The notes beneath the pieces were generated by a model, which ran no database searches, was not told where the DNA came from, and saw nothing but the letters and a program-made list of their open reading frames with translations. From Beta vulgaris subsp. vulgaris (taxonomy: Eukaryota; Streptophyta; Magnoliopsida; Caryophyllales; Amaranthaceae), in NCBI RefSeq assembly GCF_026745355.1, contig NC_079202.1:45258673-45322672 (forward strand): a DNA stretch of 64,000 nucleotides, read 5' to 3'. This document shows positions 9,780 to 21,340 of this stretch, piece after piece (the first letter of the stretch is position 1; each line of letters opens with the position of its first letter). The position numbers and the translations under genes were made by a program.

Positions 9780-12580
9780 ATAGCTTTCTGCAACTCAAAT
9801 GATCATGTAAGTTGCAACAAACCCACAAAATTTCAAATTAAACAGTAAATTTCAGTGTTAAAAAGAATTCGGTTTACTGGGTCAATCTCAAACTCAGAAA
9901 AGATCAAATTTTGAGAGAAATGGATGAAATTTAATCGATCATTGTACTTGCATTTTATCCCATCTGTGGTATTTGGTTCGTACCATATTTATAAGATACA
10001 TTTATTAAGCAGAATTGGTATTAAAAGAAACTAAGAGGGCATAAGAAGTGGAATGAAAATTAGAAAAGGAGAAGTATGAGCAAACCTGATGAAGTGAGAT
10101 TAATGGGAAGATGAGTGTCATTTTCCATGCCTCCACAGGGCTTCCGCAGCAACAAGCTCTCTCTTAAACCTAATAGATAAAGCAATTTTTAATTTCGAAG
10201 ACAAGAGATGCTTTACAGTTACAAGAACGATGATATTATACTTGTACTCCCCCCCCCCCCACTTCACATAAGCGTGCATTCTTTATTAAGGTCGGATAAA
10301 ATTATGAATGTCGATATTGCATTTCTCCTTTATTTTGGCAATGGGTCAAAACTCTGATAAAGCAAAACCAATGAACAACTATAAGCCTTTGCTACCTTCA
10401 CTATTCTAAGGCAGTGCAGCACACTAAATTTGACCACCATAACTACAGAAAATGTAATTTTAATAATACTCATGCATAGCTTAGTAAGGAGGTGTTCTAG
10501 CTTAACCATACGTTTCGGGTTAGAACCTTGGGATGGCGTTCTAGGCTCGAATTCGGATAGTCGAATTCTGATAGACTCTAGACTAATGCGTATTTATCTT
10601 TAAAAAAGACATGTATACAAATTTCATGTTGTTATATGTAGCTGTATATAAGGACGCAGATGCCCCCATATTCCAGGTAAGGAAATTAGCTTAATCATCA
10701 TTGTGGCTTTTGCCTTAGATGTATATGCCTGCTTGTCATAGGTCATAGTGATACACATTATCCTTCTTCTACCCACTTTGTTTTTTCGTTTAATATTCAC
10801 CCCCATGCTCCAAAGGCCGAAGGGGGATCACATCCTTCTTTTGTAAGTCCTCCAACTCTATATGTTGCGACTTTCACCATTTTAAGATCAATTTTCCACT
10901 AACTTTGAAAAGGTCGTGAAACATGTACTTCGAACGGGCCTATTTAATGTTTAAATGAACTCTTTCTGGGGAAAGGCATCAAATAATTCAAACAAACCAA
11001 TAGTTTGTACTTCCATAAAGAAAGGGATTTTACAATTTTGAATAGCGGGAAAGACAAAAAAAACCAAATCTTTGTTTTTATTAAAGATGATCCCTCTCAA
11101 GTCTCACCCTATCCATTTGCAACATTCGCTTTTTGAAGGTCTCGAAACACAATATATTTAATTATATATAATGAAAATCATAAATATTAATATTTAAAAA
11201 TAGGCATTGAATCAGACCTATCAAGATCCCATGTATAGCTCTGGTGCAACAATTTTTCTTGTTTGTCCAACCTGAAAATCAAATAAGTAGACAGCTCAGA
11301 ATGACAAGACAAACATGGTTGTATTAGTGAACCTTACAAAATTTAAAAATACATCTCCTGATCAAATAAACACCAGATATGAGATGAACATTGCATGCTT
11401 ACAACATGTATTAATTCATTAGCAGAATTCCTCATATAAACTGAGTTTGTGTTGAGATCAAAGGTTTCTGGCTGACTCGGCTAAAACCGAACTTCAAACT
11501 GTAGTTTTCCCATTTGTGTGGGTGTCCACATACTTTTGGATGTTGATGCATACATGGTTGAACTTTAATATTGTTGAAGTGCTAGGTAGGACAACTAATT
11601 TGTGTTCCAAAGCATTATAGAGCCGGGTTATCTTATTCCTCATTCATCGACCTAAACAGATGTTATTGTGCAATGGAAAAGGTTTTTTTTTTCTGCGTTT
11701 TTCCCCTTCTACATTTAAAAGTTAATCAAAAGAGGAAAGAGGAAAAACTATCAAGATAATCAGGTCAGACTATTCCAGTAATAGTAAGTGTTACTACAGT
11801 CTAAGCAACTGCCACATGAAAATAAGCAATGTATCCATCAAAGGCAATACAATGTCACTGAGGATCATGACATAAATGTAGATTACATGGATAACGATAA
11901 CCATTACAACGACACCAAAATCAAACATTCATAACATCAAAATATCTAAAAGCTACTTTAAATCCAGTCAAACTACCAAAATCAGATGATTAAAGAACAC
12001 ATATAAGATACTAATTATTGAGTAATTAACAACCAAGGTGATAAAGCCTAACTTATGTAACTAAACCTAGTATTTTGAGAATTAACGACCAAGGTGATTT
12101 AATAGCTTTTATAAGTAAAGCGTAATCGATAGTAAAAAATGAAGCAAAGATAAGGTTATAAAGTGAACAACCCATCATTTAGAGCCTCAAGAAATATTGT
12201 TAAAATTGTAAAATATAGCTTCCAAATTATTCTGAACCCAAACCTAAAAGCCCTGCGAAATTAATAAAATAGAGAAAGACTAATCACTTTCTACCGTTAT
12301 TTAATGTTTACCATGCCACATTGATAGATTTGATCATAAATCGGACAAAGTACAATACTTAATTTAGGTTGTGGCAATCTTATGCTCTATTCTTTGAAAA
12401 TTAAAAGGATTAAGAGGATTGAGCATAATGGGCAACCCCAAAACAACTAAAAAGAAGAAAATAGAGAAAATCATAAACAGTTTAATCAGGCAATTCAATA
12501 GAAGGATCATTACCAAACCGATATCTCGGCTTAATTCTGACCAAAATTACAGGAAATTGGTTCATTTTTTTAAAAAACTA
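9780..12580. other. AT-rich stretch, no confident gene
   Basis: A few exon-like pieces occur on the minus strand, such as a short segment after TTTTCAG near 11270, but none has a family match I trust. A C homopolymer lies at about 10250-10260. No repeat with clear ends was found. Confidence 0.4.
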
Positions 12581-12581
12581 C

Positions 12582-12777
12582 CTGTTCGGCACACTTACCA
12601 AACAAAAAGAGCATAAAATCAATGACATTGCTCTTCCCACTTCCATTTAGCCCAACCACAACAAACAAATTCGACCAAAACAACAACAAATTCAAAATCT
12701 AGCATGAAAGAGATAGTAGAAACTGAATGAGGCGAATTAGATATGGTAACCCTAACCTTGTCAAAGGGGCCAACATA
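12582..12777 (-). pseudogene. SMC4-like exon fragments with Walker A motif
   Basis: The minus strand at 12582-12668 reads VVVGLNGSGKSNVIDFMLF then LFGKCAEQ, followed by a GT donor. SMC4, the condensin ATPase, has VVGPNGSGKSNVIDAMLFVFGKRAKQ at this place with an exon boundary after it. The upstream piece 12757-12777 ends VGPFDK before GTTAGG, matching VGPFHK at the end of the preceding SMC4 exon. The intron between them, about 88 bp, is retained, but its AG acceptor looks destroyed. No further SMC4 exons were found on either side, so this is a genomic fragment, not a gene. GLNGSGKS also departs from the usual GPNGSGKS. Confidence 0.55.
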
Positions 12778-13362
12778 GACACATAAGCAAACTTGTAAAA
12801 GAAGAAACTGAAACCTGGTTGTAAGATAAAACATGGCAAAAAATTGAATAGAACCCTGGATATGGAGCCGTAATTTAAGGGGAGAAAATGTGGAAATAAT
12901 AGCAAAATTATGGATGATGAAATGACTGAAAACATAACCCAAAGCAAGTAGATCTGGTTTTGGAGAGAAAAACATTGGGGAAGAAAATGAGAAAATAGAA
13001 GAAGAATGAGAGAGAGAAAGAGAAGGTAAAAGGAAAAAAGGAGGGGAAAGGAGGTACCTGTGAACCGGGAAACAATGTCGTTGAAGCGTTCCTGGAATGA
13101 ATTATGGGTGTGATTGCTTCTCCTTCTTGACCACCACCGGCGGGTAGGCTTTCGACGTCGAGATATTCGGTTTCAGCTCAAACAGAATGTGGACATTGAT
13201 TGTGAGTGCCCACAATATCAAACCTCATTCTTAAAATCCTCATCCCTATCCCTAATTTTCGGCATTGATGCCCACAATATCAAACCCTAAAAAGTGAGAG
13301 AAACAAATAAAAAGAGGAGAGAGAATCAGCTATATAGAAAAACAGATAGGAAGGAGATGGTT

Positions 13363-13518
13363 CAAGTAATAATCGGATGGCTGAGATTGAATGAAGATTG
13401 GAGGGCTAAGATGTTCAGTTGCTTAGGAACAGTAAATTACATGCTTTTATCACCCAAAACACCACTGATTTGAATAGTAGAAAACTTTGTCACTTTTAAA
13501 AGGTTATGGATTATGGAT
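13363..13518. repeat. copy 1 of a dispersed promoter-like duplication
   Basis: It shares with 14806-14943 the phrases ggagggct(a/g)aga and a roughly 60-bp tail ending cacttttaaaaggttatgg. Both copies follow a purine-rich gagagagga tract, suggesting one duplicated upstream region. Confidence 0.5.
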
Positions 13519-14805
13519 GGAATCATTATCCATATACTATTATATTGTTTCATCTTTTACATATACCACTATATCTTTGTTTTGTAGTGCAATAAACTAT
13601 GTTTGTGCTTGGATTGGCATTACAAAGATAAACCAGTAGAATCTATCTATCACACAAGACAACACAACATGATCAAACCAAGATCCAACAATAATGAAAA
13701 GTTCACCTAAACTAACTATACAGTCAAAATCTGCATAAAAATTCCTGTGCTATATAGGAATTTTGTGGCTGACCATGTATGATTCAAACAGGCCTTGGCA
13801 AGATAACATTAGCAAGACATATATTTGAACATGAGGAAGTTGACAGGTGTTTCGATGAAAAAAAGCTTGGATATACATATTCAAGAATTTTGTAGTTGAA
13901 ACTTTTTTGAAGGAAATGATTGAAGCACTAATAGGCAAATGTAAGCTGAACAACACAGGTGCATTGATTTAAAAAATTGAAACATAAAATTTCCAAAAAA
14001 AAAGAAAACAAAGTTCGCTACAACAAAAACTAAGAAATCATGCACTCAATCAATAATATAACCCAAGAACACTGATTAAACAAGAAATTCATATTATAGA
14101 TAGAAAAAAAAAAACTGAATGTAACATCCATGGAACAAAACTACTGGGGTTACTAAAAATCAACGAAACCCATAGAAATCATACCAAAATCAAGCATTAA
14201 AACAATACAAAATCAATCAATAAATAAAATTCATTAATCTGATTTAGAAGTAATTAAAGCACCTTTTTAGGAAGCTTGAGATTCATTGAATGTGAAGTTG
14301 ATCTTCAACTTCAAAACCTATTTCAGCCTAAGTACAAAGGAAAACAAAGAAAAAAAATTAATCAAAGAAAATCCAGAACAAAGAAAAATAGATGTACTAA
14401 AAAACAAAATTGTATGTAGAAAAATAAACCCATTTCTTTCATGTTCGTTGTTCATAACCTGATGAAATTGAATGAATTTGTAGAAAGAAATTAGAGACAA
14501 ATACAGAAAGGAGAAAAACCCGAAGAACAAAAGAGACGAAGAAGAAGGATGACGAACCCGCTAATTTTTGACCCATTTTGAACCCTGATCTTGCCCACTC
14601 GGCGATTTTCGTGCTTTGTTAATCCGAATTCCGCATCAATTCCTTATTCTAAGACATCGTTTCATAGATTCGTTGAGCAAACCCTAATCCTTAGAGGAGA
14701 GAGGAGAGAGGAGAGGAGAGAGAGAATGAAAGTGTTGAACTGACACCACATAGTCACATAGAGGTGAGGACTGAGGAGAGTGAGTGAGAGAGAGAAAGAT
14801 CGTGA

Positions 14806-14943
14806 GGTTGATGTTACCCCAGAGATGGAGGGCTGAGATTGCCCCTCCTTATGAACAGTGAATTTCAGTGTTTTGTGACTCATAACACTATTTATTTGAA
14901 CAGTAGCATCATTTGCCACTTTTAAAAGGTTATGGATTATGGA
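14806..14943. repeat. copy 2 of the dispersed promoter-like duplication
   Basis: Direct-orientation partner of 13363-13518. The best match is over the last 60-65 bases. The GA-rich tract at 14694-14800 precedes it. Confidence 0.5.
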
Positions 14944-15159
14944 TATTAGTTGGTGTAAATTTAGTTGGATGACTTTGCAAACAAGTCAATGTACACCCAT
15001 AGTTAGATACTTAATGTCATGGGAGTTTTACTCTCTGGGGGTTACCGGTTTTAATTTAATAAAATCTTGCTAACATACTTTGTTATAGCTTAATATAATT
15101 AAAATCACAAACTTTTATATGAGGCGGGCCACACATTCAACTAATGGTGTGGCCACCCC

Positions 15160-15553
15160 CTTCCTCTAACTAACCCCTCCCCTTCTCTCATGTGTCAAGC
15201 ATGCCCCCCCTTCCCTTTTTCTCTCATTTTTTTTAAACTCTTTTTTTTTTCTCTTTGATGTGTCTCTTATTTTGTCCTATTTTTTTTGCCTCATTTTCTC
15301 TCTTCTCTTATTTTCCCTATTTTTTTCCTATTTTGTCTCTCCTCTTATTTTTTTCTAAAATTTTACCATTAATTCCCCTCCCCGTCTCTCACGCACGCCC
15401 CCCCCCCTTCTCTCATTTTTTTTAACTCTTTTTTTTCTCTTTAATGTCTCTCATTTTTCCTATTTTTTGGCCTCATTTTCTCTCTCCTCTTATTTCCCCT
15501 GTTTTTTTCCTATTTTTTCTCTCCTCTTATTTCCTCTAGAATTTTACATTAAC
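15160..15553. repeat. pyrimidine-rich tandem duplication, about 190-200 bp per unit
   Basis: Units at about 15160-15360 and 15363-15553 share the sequence of C runs, ctctcattttttttaa(a)ctctt, cctcattttctctct and ctcctcttatttc. Both lie inside the TIR-bounded element. Confidence 0.65.
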
Positions 15554-15671
15554 ACATTGATAAATAAGGACGTGGCCAGCTAATAATAAGTCCAAGCTAG
15601 GCCTTATAATGATGCTCGTGTCCCCTTTAAAAAAACCCAAGCGTGAATCCGTTTTCGGATAACCCTATTTG

Positions 15672-16022
15672 AATGTACGTGTAACCCTTATTATTTGTAA
15701 CCTTATTTTATGATACGAGGAACCCATTACTTCATAATAAGTAACTATTATTATTTGTACCCTTATTTTATCATACGAGTAACTCATTTATTCTACAAGT
15801 AACCCTCATATATATTTTCAAATTACTCATTATATTATAAAAGTAACCTCATTAGTTAATAAAAGTAACCTTAACTAATGTATGAGTAACCTTATTTATT
15901 TGTTCGAGTGACATCATATGTTCACAAAAGTAACCACAATTATTATATAATAGCTTGAAATATTTATAAAAAGTAACCATAATAAATGTACAAGTAACCT
16001 CTAGTTATAGCAAAAGTAACCC
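15672..16022. repeat. irregular array of GTAACC motifs
   Basis: The motif (a)agtaacc, or a one-base variant, recurs about every 20-35 bp along this AT-rich stretch, separated by ttattattt-like spacers. It looks like a decayed minisatellite inside the TIR-bounded element. Confidence 0.5.
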
Positions 16023-17294
16023 CCTTACATTGGAATTCGTCGTCTTCTCCTTCATCGGAAGGCTTAATCTGGTGTTCGATTTATTTTTTTTAGAATTTGA
16101 GGGGAGATCTTGCGATGTAACTCTCTCTCTCCTCTCTGTTCGACATTGACGATGATGTTGAGGAGGAGGAAGACGAGTATTCCCCTAGATCTGAGGAAGG
16201 AGGAAGGAGGAGGGAGGAGGGAGGATCGAAGAGGAATTGGGGTGGGAGGAGAGAGAAAATGAGTGTAATTTGAGTAGTGTGAGGGGAAGGCATGCATGAA
16301 TGTATGACCCGTGTGTAAACCAAGTGGGCGGGGAAGGAGGTGGCCACACGGTTTGGGTTCCGTGTGGCGTGTTGTACAAAAAACGCATTGAATTAAAATA
16401 TAACGCCTAATAAATTCAGACGGCGAGTATTAAATAAGATAATCAATGCAATAATTAATCTATTAATTAAAGCTGAATATTCCCACTTACAACACAAACT
16501 TTTAGAAAGATTATATAAGACACATAGGGATAAACTAGACAATTAAAGGACAAACATAAAGATGAATACCTCCATGGATTTCGACTTAAATTGAAGATTG
16601 AACAAACTTGGTAACTCAGTACATGCCCTAATTCTAATTAGAGGCTAACTATAACCCCGGAAGGGGGTTGGCTAATCTAGGTAAAGCTACGCTAGTAGAA
16701 AGTAAATTGCACGTTTGTTGTGTATGTGTTTTGTTGTTGTTTTCTGATGTTCCTTCTTGTATTTATATTGCGGAGGCATGTATAAGTTCCTTGCTCCTTG
16801 GAGGAAAGTGATTTGAATCATTTATGATTCAAATCAGAACTGTCATTTTCCGGCGCCATGATAGTCACCCATTACCCACATTCTTGCATGTCTTTGTAGG
16901 TAGATTAACTTCCATCCACTTCATCCTTTTTAGCATCGCTTGACTTTCAGAAATTATCTCTTGATTAGTGTTAGTAGTTGAGCTTCTCTTTCCTGGATCA
17001 TTTATTTGTTGACTATTTATTGCGGGGTTTTTTGACATAACTGGGCCTTCATTTTACATGATTATTACACCCTTTGAGGCCTGATTTAATGAATCATAAT
17101 AAATGTTAACTATGATGTAAAATGGTAGTAACAATATTATTGATTTTTTTTGTTGTGGTTAAATGAGATTTTTCAATACCATTGTGTTTATATATTTTCT
17201 TCATTAATTACCATTTTGGTTAGTTTCATCTAATTGAATCATTCCACTTTTGACAAGAAAAAGCAACTATAGTTGACAACATCATTTGTACTTT

Positions 17295-17620
17295 GGCTCC
17301 GTTTGGTAGGGCGTAAAATATTTCAGTGTAAAATGATTTTCATGGAAAACACAATTCCAAAATTAGTTTTTCGTTGTTTGATTCCATGTAAGAAAAATGA
17401 TGAAAGGGAAATTAAGGAGGTAGTGAGAGGCGTGTACAAGAGAGATAAGAAAAACAGTTTTCCCTTCATTTGAAGGTAAACTAGTTTTCTATCATTGGGA
17501 GAGTAATTTTACCCTAAGGGAAAATGGTTTTACATTCTTTTGCCAACCAAACAATGTAAAACTGAAAATAGAGAAAAACAGTTTTCTGGAAAAACGTTTT
17601 ATGCCCTACCAAACGGAGCC
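17295..17620. mobile_element. 326-bp MITE with about 24-bp terminal inverted repeats
   Basis: The left end begins GGCTCCGTTTGGTAGGGC and the right end is its near-perfect inverse (GCCCTACCAAACGGAGCC), with one mismatch just inside. Both flanks next to the ends are TTT, a possible 3-bp duplication. It has no coding capacity. The start resembles plant PIF/Harbinger or hAT MITEs, but the superfamily is unresolved. Confidence 0.75.
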
Positions 17621-18270
17621 TTTATGTTAATAAAACCATCATTGATTACTCAAATTGCCTCATAAAATGTGTTTACTTTATTAAGGATTTGTCTATGACC
17701 TACTCTAGTTAACCCCTCTATGCTAAACTACCCATTTTTTTATTTTTTTTTAAAAACTATACCCAAACCAATTATTGTAGTGGAAAAAGTTTGTCATTAT
17801 ACGTTAATTTCTAGATATGTTATTATGATATATAAATTTTATAGCTAAGTCTATTATTAAATAGTATCCCAACAATAATAGCTAACAAAGTTTTAACATG
17901 GAAAATATCCAAATGATACTTTAAGAAAGTAGAGGGTAATTATTTAATAAATGCAGGACAAAAAGAATAGAGAAAAAAATATAAGTGTCATCCACAACTT
18001 CAACTTTTAATATAACACATAGACATTAACGCATATAGAATAGAAGATGGAAAAAGCCAAAAAGAGGATCATAATGATGGTATAATAAATAAAATAAATT
18101 AAATATGAAAACTAGCCTCTATTCATAATCATAAATACTATTTAAGAGAAAAAAATTATCTTCATCAACCATGACAATTCCCCCTTTTTATGATCTGCAA
18201 CCTGAAATAGTTTATAAATTAAACTCGAACCTTGATTTACCAATTATTTTTGGTAGAACTAAGTTTATTG

Positions 18271-18274
18271 AGAA

Positions 18275-18329
<55 letters not shown>
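18271..18329. repeat. AAT trinucleotide microsatellite
   Basis: About 18 consecutive aat repeats. The run of isoleucines in the overlapping open frame is an artefact of this repeat. Confidence 0.95.
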
Positions 18330-18330
<1 letters not shown>

Positions 18331-18918
18331 GTATATTTCTCTATTATATAAGCCAAGGGGGAGCTATGGTGTCCCCCTTTAAAAAGTCATTTTTGTCCTT
18401 AGCTAAATATATAATTGGATATACAAATCTTCTACAATATATCCTTTCCTAGTCTAATGATGGGGTCAAAATTGTAATGATAAATTATACTAAATAAGCA
18501 TTAATAAAGTAACTTACACAATATATTCTTTCCTAATTCAAGATGGGATCCACCAAAGGGCCAAAAGGGTCAAAGGTTGAAAAGGTAACATCGCCATTAA
18601 TCATAAGAAAGCCCATCTAATAAATAAAAACTCCCTGTCTAAGGATCCCCAACACTATAAATACCCCCAACTTCATCAATGAAAAGGGTATTGAATTCTC
18701 ACCTAACAAACTAAAACATATATCTCTGGACCTTCTCTCTCTACCTTGATCATCAACTGACTTGAGCTTCGGAGAGGCAATTCCGAAACAACCGATGGGC
18801 TGTCTAACGTTATTTTGCAGGATTCCGGTGTACGGACACGCACCCAGCTCAGATCAGCACTCTTGGGGATCACTCCTACTCAGCACTTATCAGCATCCTT
18901 AATTTCTAGACAGAAACA

Positions 18919-18940
18919 GTTTGGCGCTGTCTGTGGGGAC
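18919..18940 (+). other. primer binding site-like sequence
   Basis: TTTGGCGCTGTCTGTGGGGA follows the CA end of the LTR with one intervening base. The equivalent site at 48765-48785 reads TTTGGCACCGTCTATGGAGA. Confidence 0.55.
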
Positions 18941-19158
18941 ACACAAGAAGTTGCTTCGCCACCACTCAGTAAGATTCACCTCATTGCGACTCAGCAAGAA
19001 CCCATTCCATTGTTACTCCGCAATGGCCCCAACAAAGAGCATCGGTAACAGACAACCTTTAGCACATGCCTAGAGATATGATAGGGCACCCTCATCCTCA
19101 CACCACATGAGATCCGAATGGGCCCCTTCACCCCCGTCGGTCTCCCACTGTCCAGACC

Positions 19159-20117
19159 ATGGATTCCAACCAGGAACTGTCCCACAAGAACCATCAGTCC
19201 CCATCCAAGCAAATACAACGTGCTAATCCTCAACCTCTATTCGCAACGGACATGGCTCTCATAGCGGCTCAGCTTCAGCAGACCTTGCATTGCAGCATAA
19301 TGGACATGCTAACCGTCATTCAACAAGGAAAGGCTCAGCCTAATCTCCATATTCCCCCCGAGCCGAGGGACCAAGCCCTAGTGCTCTCCTAAAGAGAAGA
19401 ACATAACCCTCGCTCGCCTCGCAGTCAGCCTAGCCGGCAAAGATCCAAGGCCAGGGAGCTCAGTCAACATGATAGGGAAAGATCGGAATGAGACGAGCGC
19501 CACCCACCCAAAGAGAGGTCGGCTCGTCATGGAGAAGAAACTCACATATCCAAGTCACCAGAGGAGATCCCAGGCGCAAGCTTGAGGACGCCCGGCATTT
19601 TCTTGACTAGAAGCGCCTTAGTCAAGGATATGACGCTTGGCATATCCTAAACAAGAAAGCCACTCATCGGGAGGGGCAGGGTGAGTCGGCCCACTCTAGA
19701 CCCCCACCCCCCCCCCCTCAATAGTGGTGCTCTCAAGTTCATGGTCTCGTTCAGCCAGGAGATCTTGGAGGCACCCACTCCAGGAAAACTCAAGACCCCC
19801 CTCATTACACAATTCGCGGGCCTAACCGACCTGGACGCCACATAGCCATGCACAAGGCTCAAATGAGCGTGCAGACTAGCTGCGAGGCCACATGGATCCC
19901 TTTCTTCCCCACCACACTTAAGGGCCTCGCCCTTAACTAGTTCCAAGAGCTTCATGCCAGAATCATTACAGATTTCTCAGTGCTCGAGGACATGTTCATC
20001 CATCAGTTTGTGGTAGGAAAAAGGCAAAAGAAGACAAGCCTCCACCTCATGGGGGTCAGACAAGAAAAGAGTGAGAACCTGGCCGACTACATCAAAAGAT
20101 TCAACGAAGAATCATTA
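19159..20117 (+). pseudogene. gag of the truncated gypsy element
   Basis: It starts near MDSNQELSHKN. A conserved gag stretch follows: FSQEILEAPTPGKLKTPLI (about 19750), then after a frameshift HIAMHKAQMSVQTSCEATW, then TLKGLALN, a TAG where Trp is expected, and FQELHARIITDFSVLEDMF. The C-terminal part FVVGKRQKKTSLHLMGVRQ and LADYIKRFNEESL is the standard retrotransposon gag core. It has one frameshift and at least two stops (19843-19845 in the old frame, and TAG at about 19937). No zinc knuckle follows because copia sequence takes over in the same frame. Confidence 0.75.
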
Positions 20118-21340
20118 AATGGGTTCTTGAATGAGGATGTGTACATGACACAACCTGAGGGTTTTGATGATCCAGAAAATCCTAAAAGGGTTTGCAAGCT
20201 TCAAAGATACATTTATGGATTAAAGCAGACATCTCGGAGCTGGAATCTTCGGTTTTATGAGGCAATCAAACAATTTGGTTTCCTCAAAAGCGAGGAAGAA
20301 TCTTGTGTTTACAAGAAGTTTAGTCGGAGCAGCTTAGTCTTCTTGGTTTTGTATATATGTAGATGACATACTACTCATGGGAAATGACAAACCAGTGGTT
20401 AAGTCAGTCAAGGAATGGTTGAAAAGTTGTTTCTCTATGAAGGACCTTGGAGAAGTTGAGTACATACTTGGAATCAAAATCCATAGAGATAGGTCTCGAA
20501 GGATGATTGGGCTAAGTCAAAAAACTTATATTGATAAAGTTCTTGCAATGTTCAACATGGATAACTCGAAGAGAGGATTCATTCCTATGTCACATGACGT
20601 ATCGCTTAGCAAGAGTCAGTACCCGACTGAGCCTGATGAGTTAAGGGGAATGAATAGTATCCCTTATGCTTCAGCTATAGGATCTATCATGTTTGTCATG
20701 ATAAGTACTCGACCAGATGTTGCATATGCTTTGAGCATGTGTAGCAGGTTCCAAGCAAATTCAAGAAAAGCACACTGGACTGCAACTAAGAGCATCCTTA
20801 AGTACTTGAGGACGACTAAAGGCTCGTTCTTAGTTTATGGAGGACAAAGTGAGTTGGTTGCTGAAGGTTATACTGATGCGAGCTTCCAAACCAACAAAGA
20901 TGATCACCGCTCTCAGTCAGGGTACGTCTTTCGTGTAAATGGAGGAGAAGCGACCTGGAAGAAAGCAAAGCACTGTAGCAGACTATACGACAGAATCAGA
21001 ATATTTAGCAGCGGTTGAAGCAGCTAAGGAAGCAGTTTGGATAAAGAAGTTCTTGACAAAGCTGGATATTATACCTAGTGCTCTGGAAGGGATTGAGTTG
21101 TTATGTGACAACAATGGTGCTATTCGCAAGAAAAAGAGCCAAGATCACAAAACAAGTCCAAACATATAATGAGGAAGTTTCACCTCATTCGAGAGATAGT
21201 TGGCAGGAAGGATGTCGGTATCTGCAAAGTTCACACGGATGAGAATGTGGTTGATCCGCTAACTAAACCACTACCTCAACCCAAGCATGAGTGTCACGCT
21301 AGGGCTATAGGCTTGAAACAAATAATAGAGTGGCTTTAGA
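20117..21340 (+). pseudogene. copia reverse transcriptase-RNase H
   Basis: The frame starts at LNGFLNEDVYMTQPEGF, a conserved copia RT phrase. It continues through KLQRYIYGLKQTSRSWNLRF. The catalytic YVDD is destroyed at about 20351-20366 by what looks like four extra bases (tata) before gtagatgac. The next frame (20377-21018) has GNDKPVVKSVKEWLKSCFSM, YILGIKIHRD and STRPDVAYALSMCSRF. RNase H follows with GYTDASFQTNKDDHRSQSGY. A small indel near 20960-20980 moves the frame to TTESEYLAAVEAAKEAVWIK, and another lies after CDNNGAI (about 21128). Conserved copia C-terminal phrases (KFHLIREIVGRKDVGICKVH, DPLTKPLPQPKHE) continue to about 21340. Confidence 0.85.

Larger units (their letters stand above)
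15121..16375. mobile_element. TIR-bounded nonautonomous DNA element (possible MULE)
   Basis: The two ends are inverted copies over roughly 40 bp. The left end has GCCACAC, a 12-base gap, then GTGTGGCCACC at about 15127-15160. The right end, reverse-complemented, shows the same order at about 16332-16368. Each end is itself a potential hairpin (GGCCACAC..GTGTGGCC). The interior has no gene. It holds a duplicated pyrimidine-rich block and an array of spaced GTAACC motifs. No clear target duplication was found, so the superfamily is a guess. Confidence 0.5.
18440..20117 (+). mobile_element. 5' part of a Ty3/gypsy element (LTR end, PBS, gag)
   Basis: An LTR-like region contains TATAAATA at about 18653-18660 and ends CAGAAACA at 18918. 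It is followed directly by TTTGGCGCTGTCTGTGGGGA (from 18920), a primer-binding-site-like sequence. The region around the site closely resembles 48741-48785 in the complete element at 48306-52860, so the two are relatives. The LTR start was not fixed and is given approximately. The element is cut at about 20115-20120, where copia sequence begins, and lacks pol and a 3' LTR. A Helitron-like TCTCTATTATATAAG at about 18340 precedes it, as also happens before the other copy. Confidence 0.7.

Noticed and set aside
18171..18452. 93-codon frame with an isoleucine run
   Set aside because: The run is the AAT microsatellite.
19647..19955. 102-codon minus-strand frame
   Set aside because: It is the antisense of the gypsy gag region, which shows real gag motifs on the plus strand.
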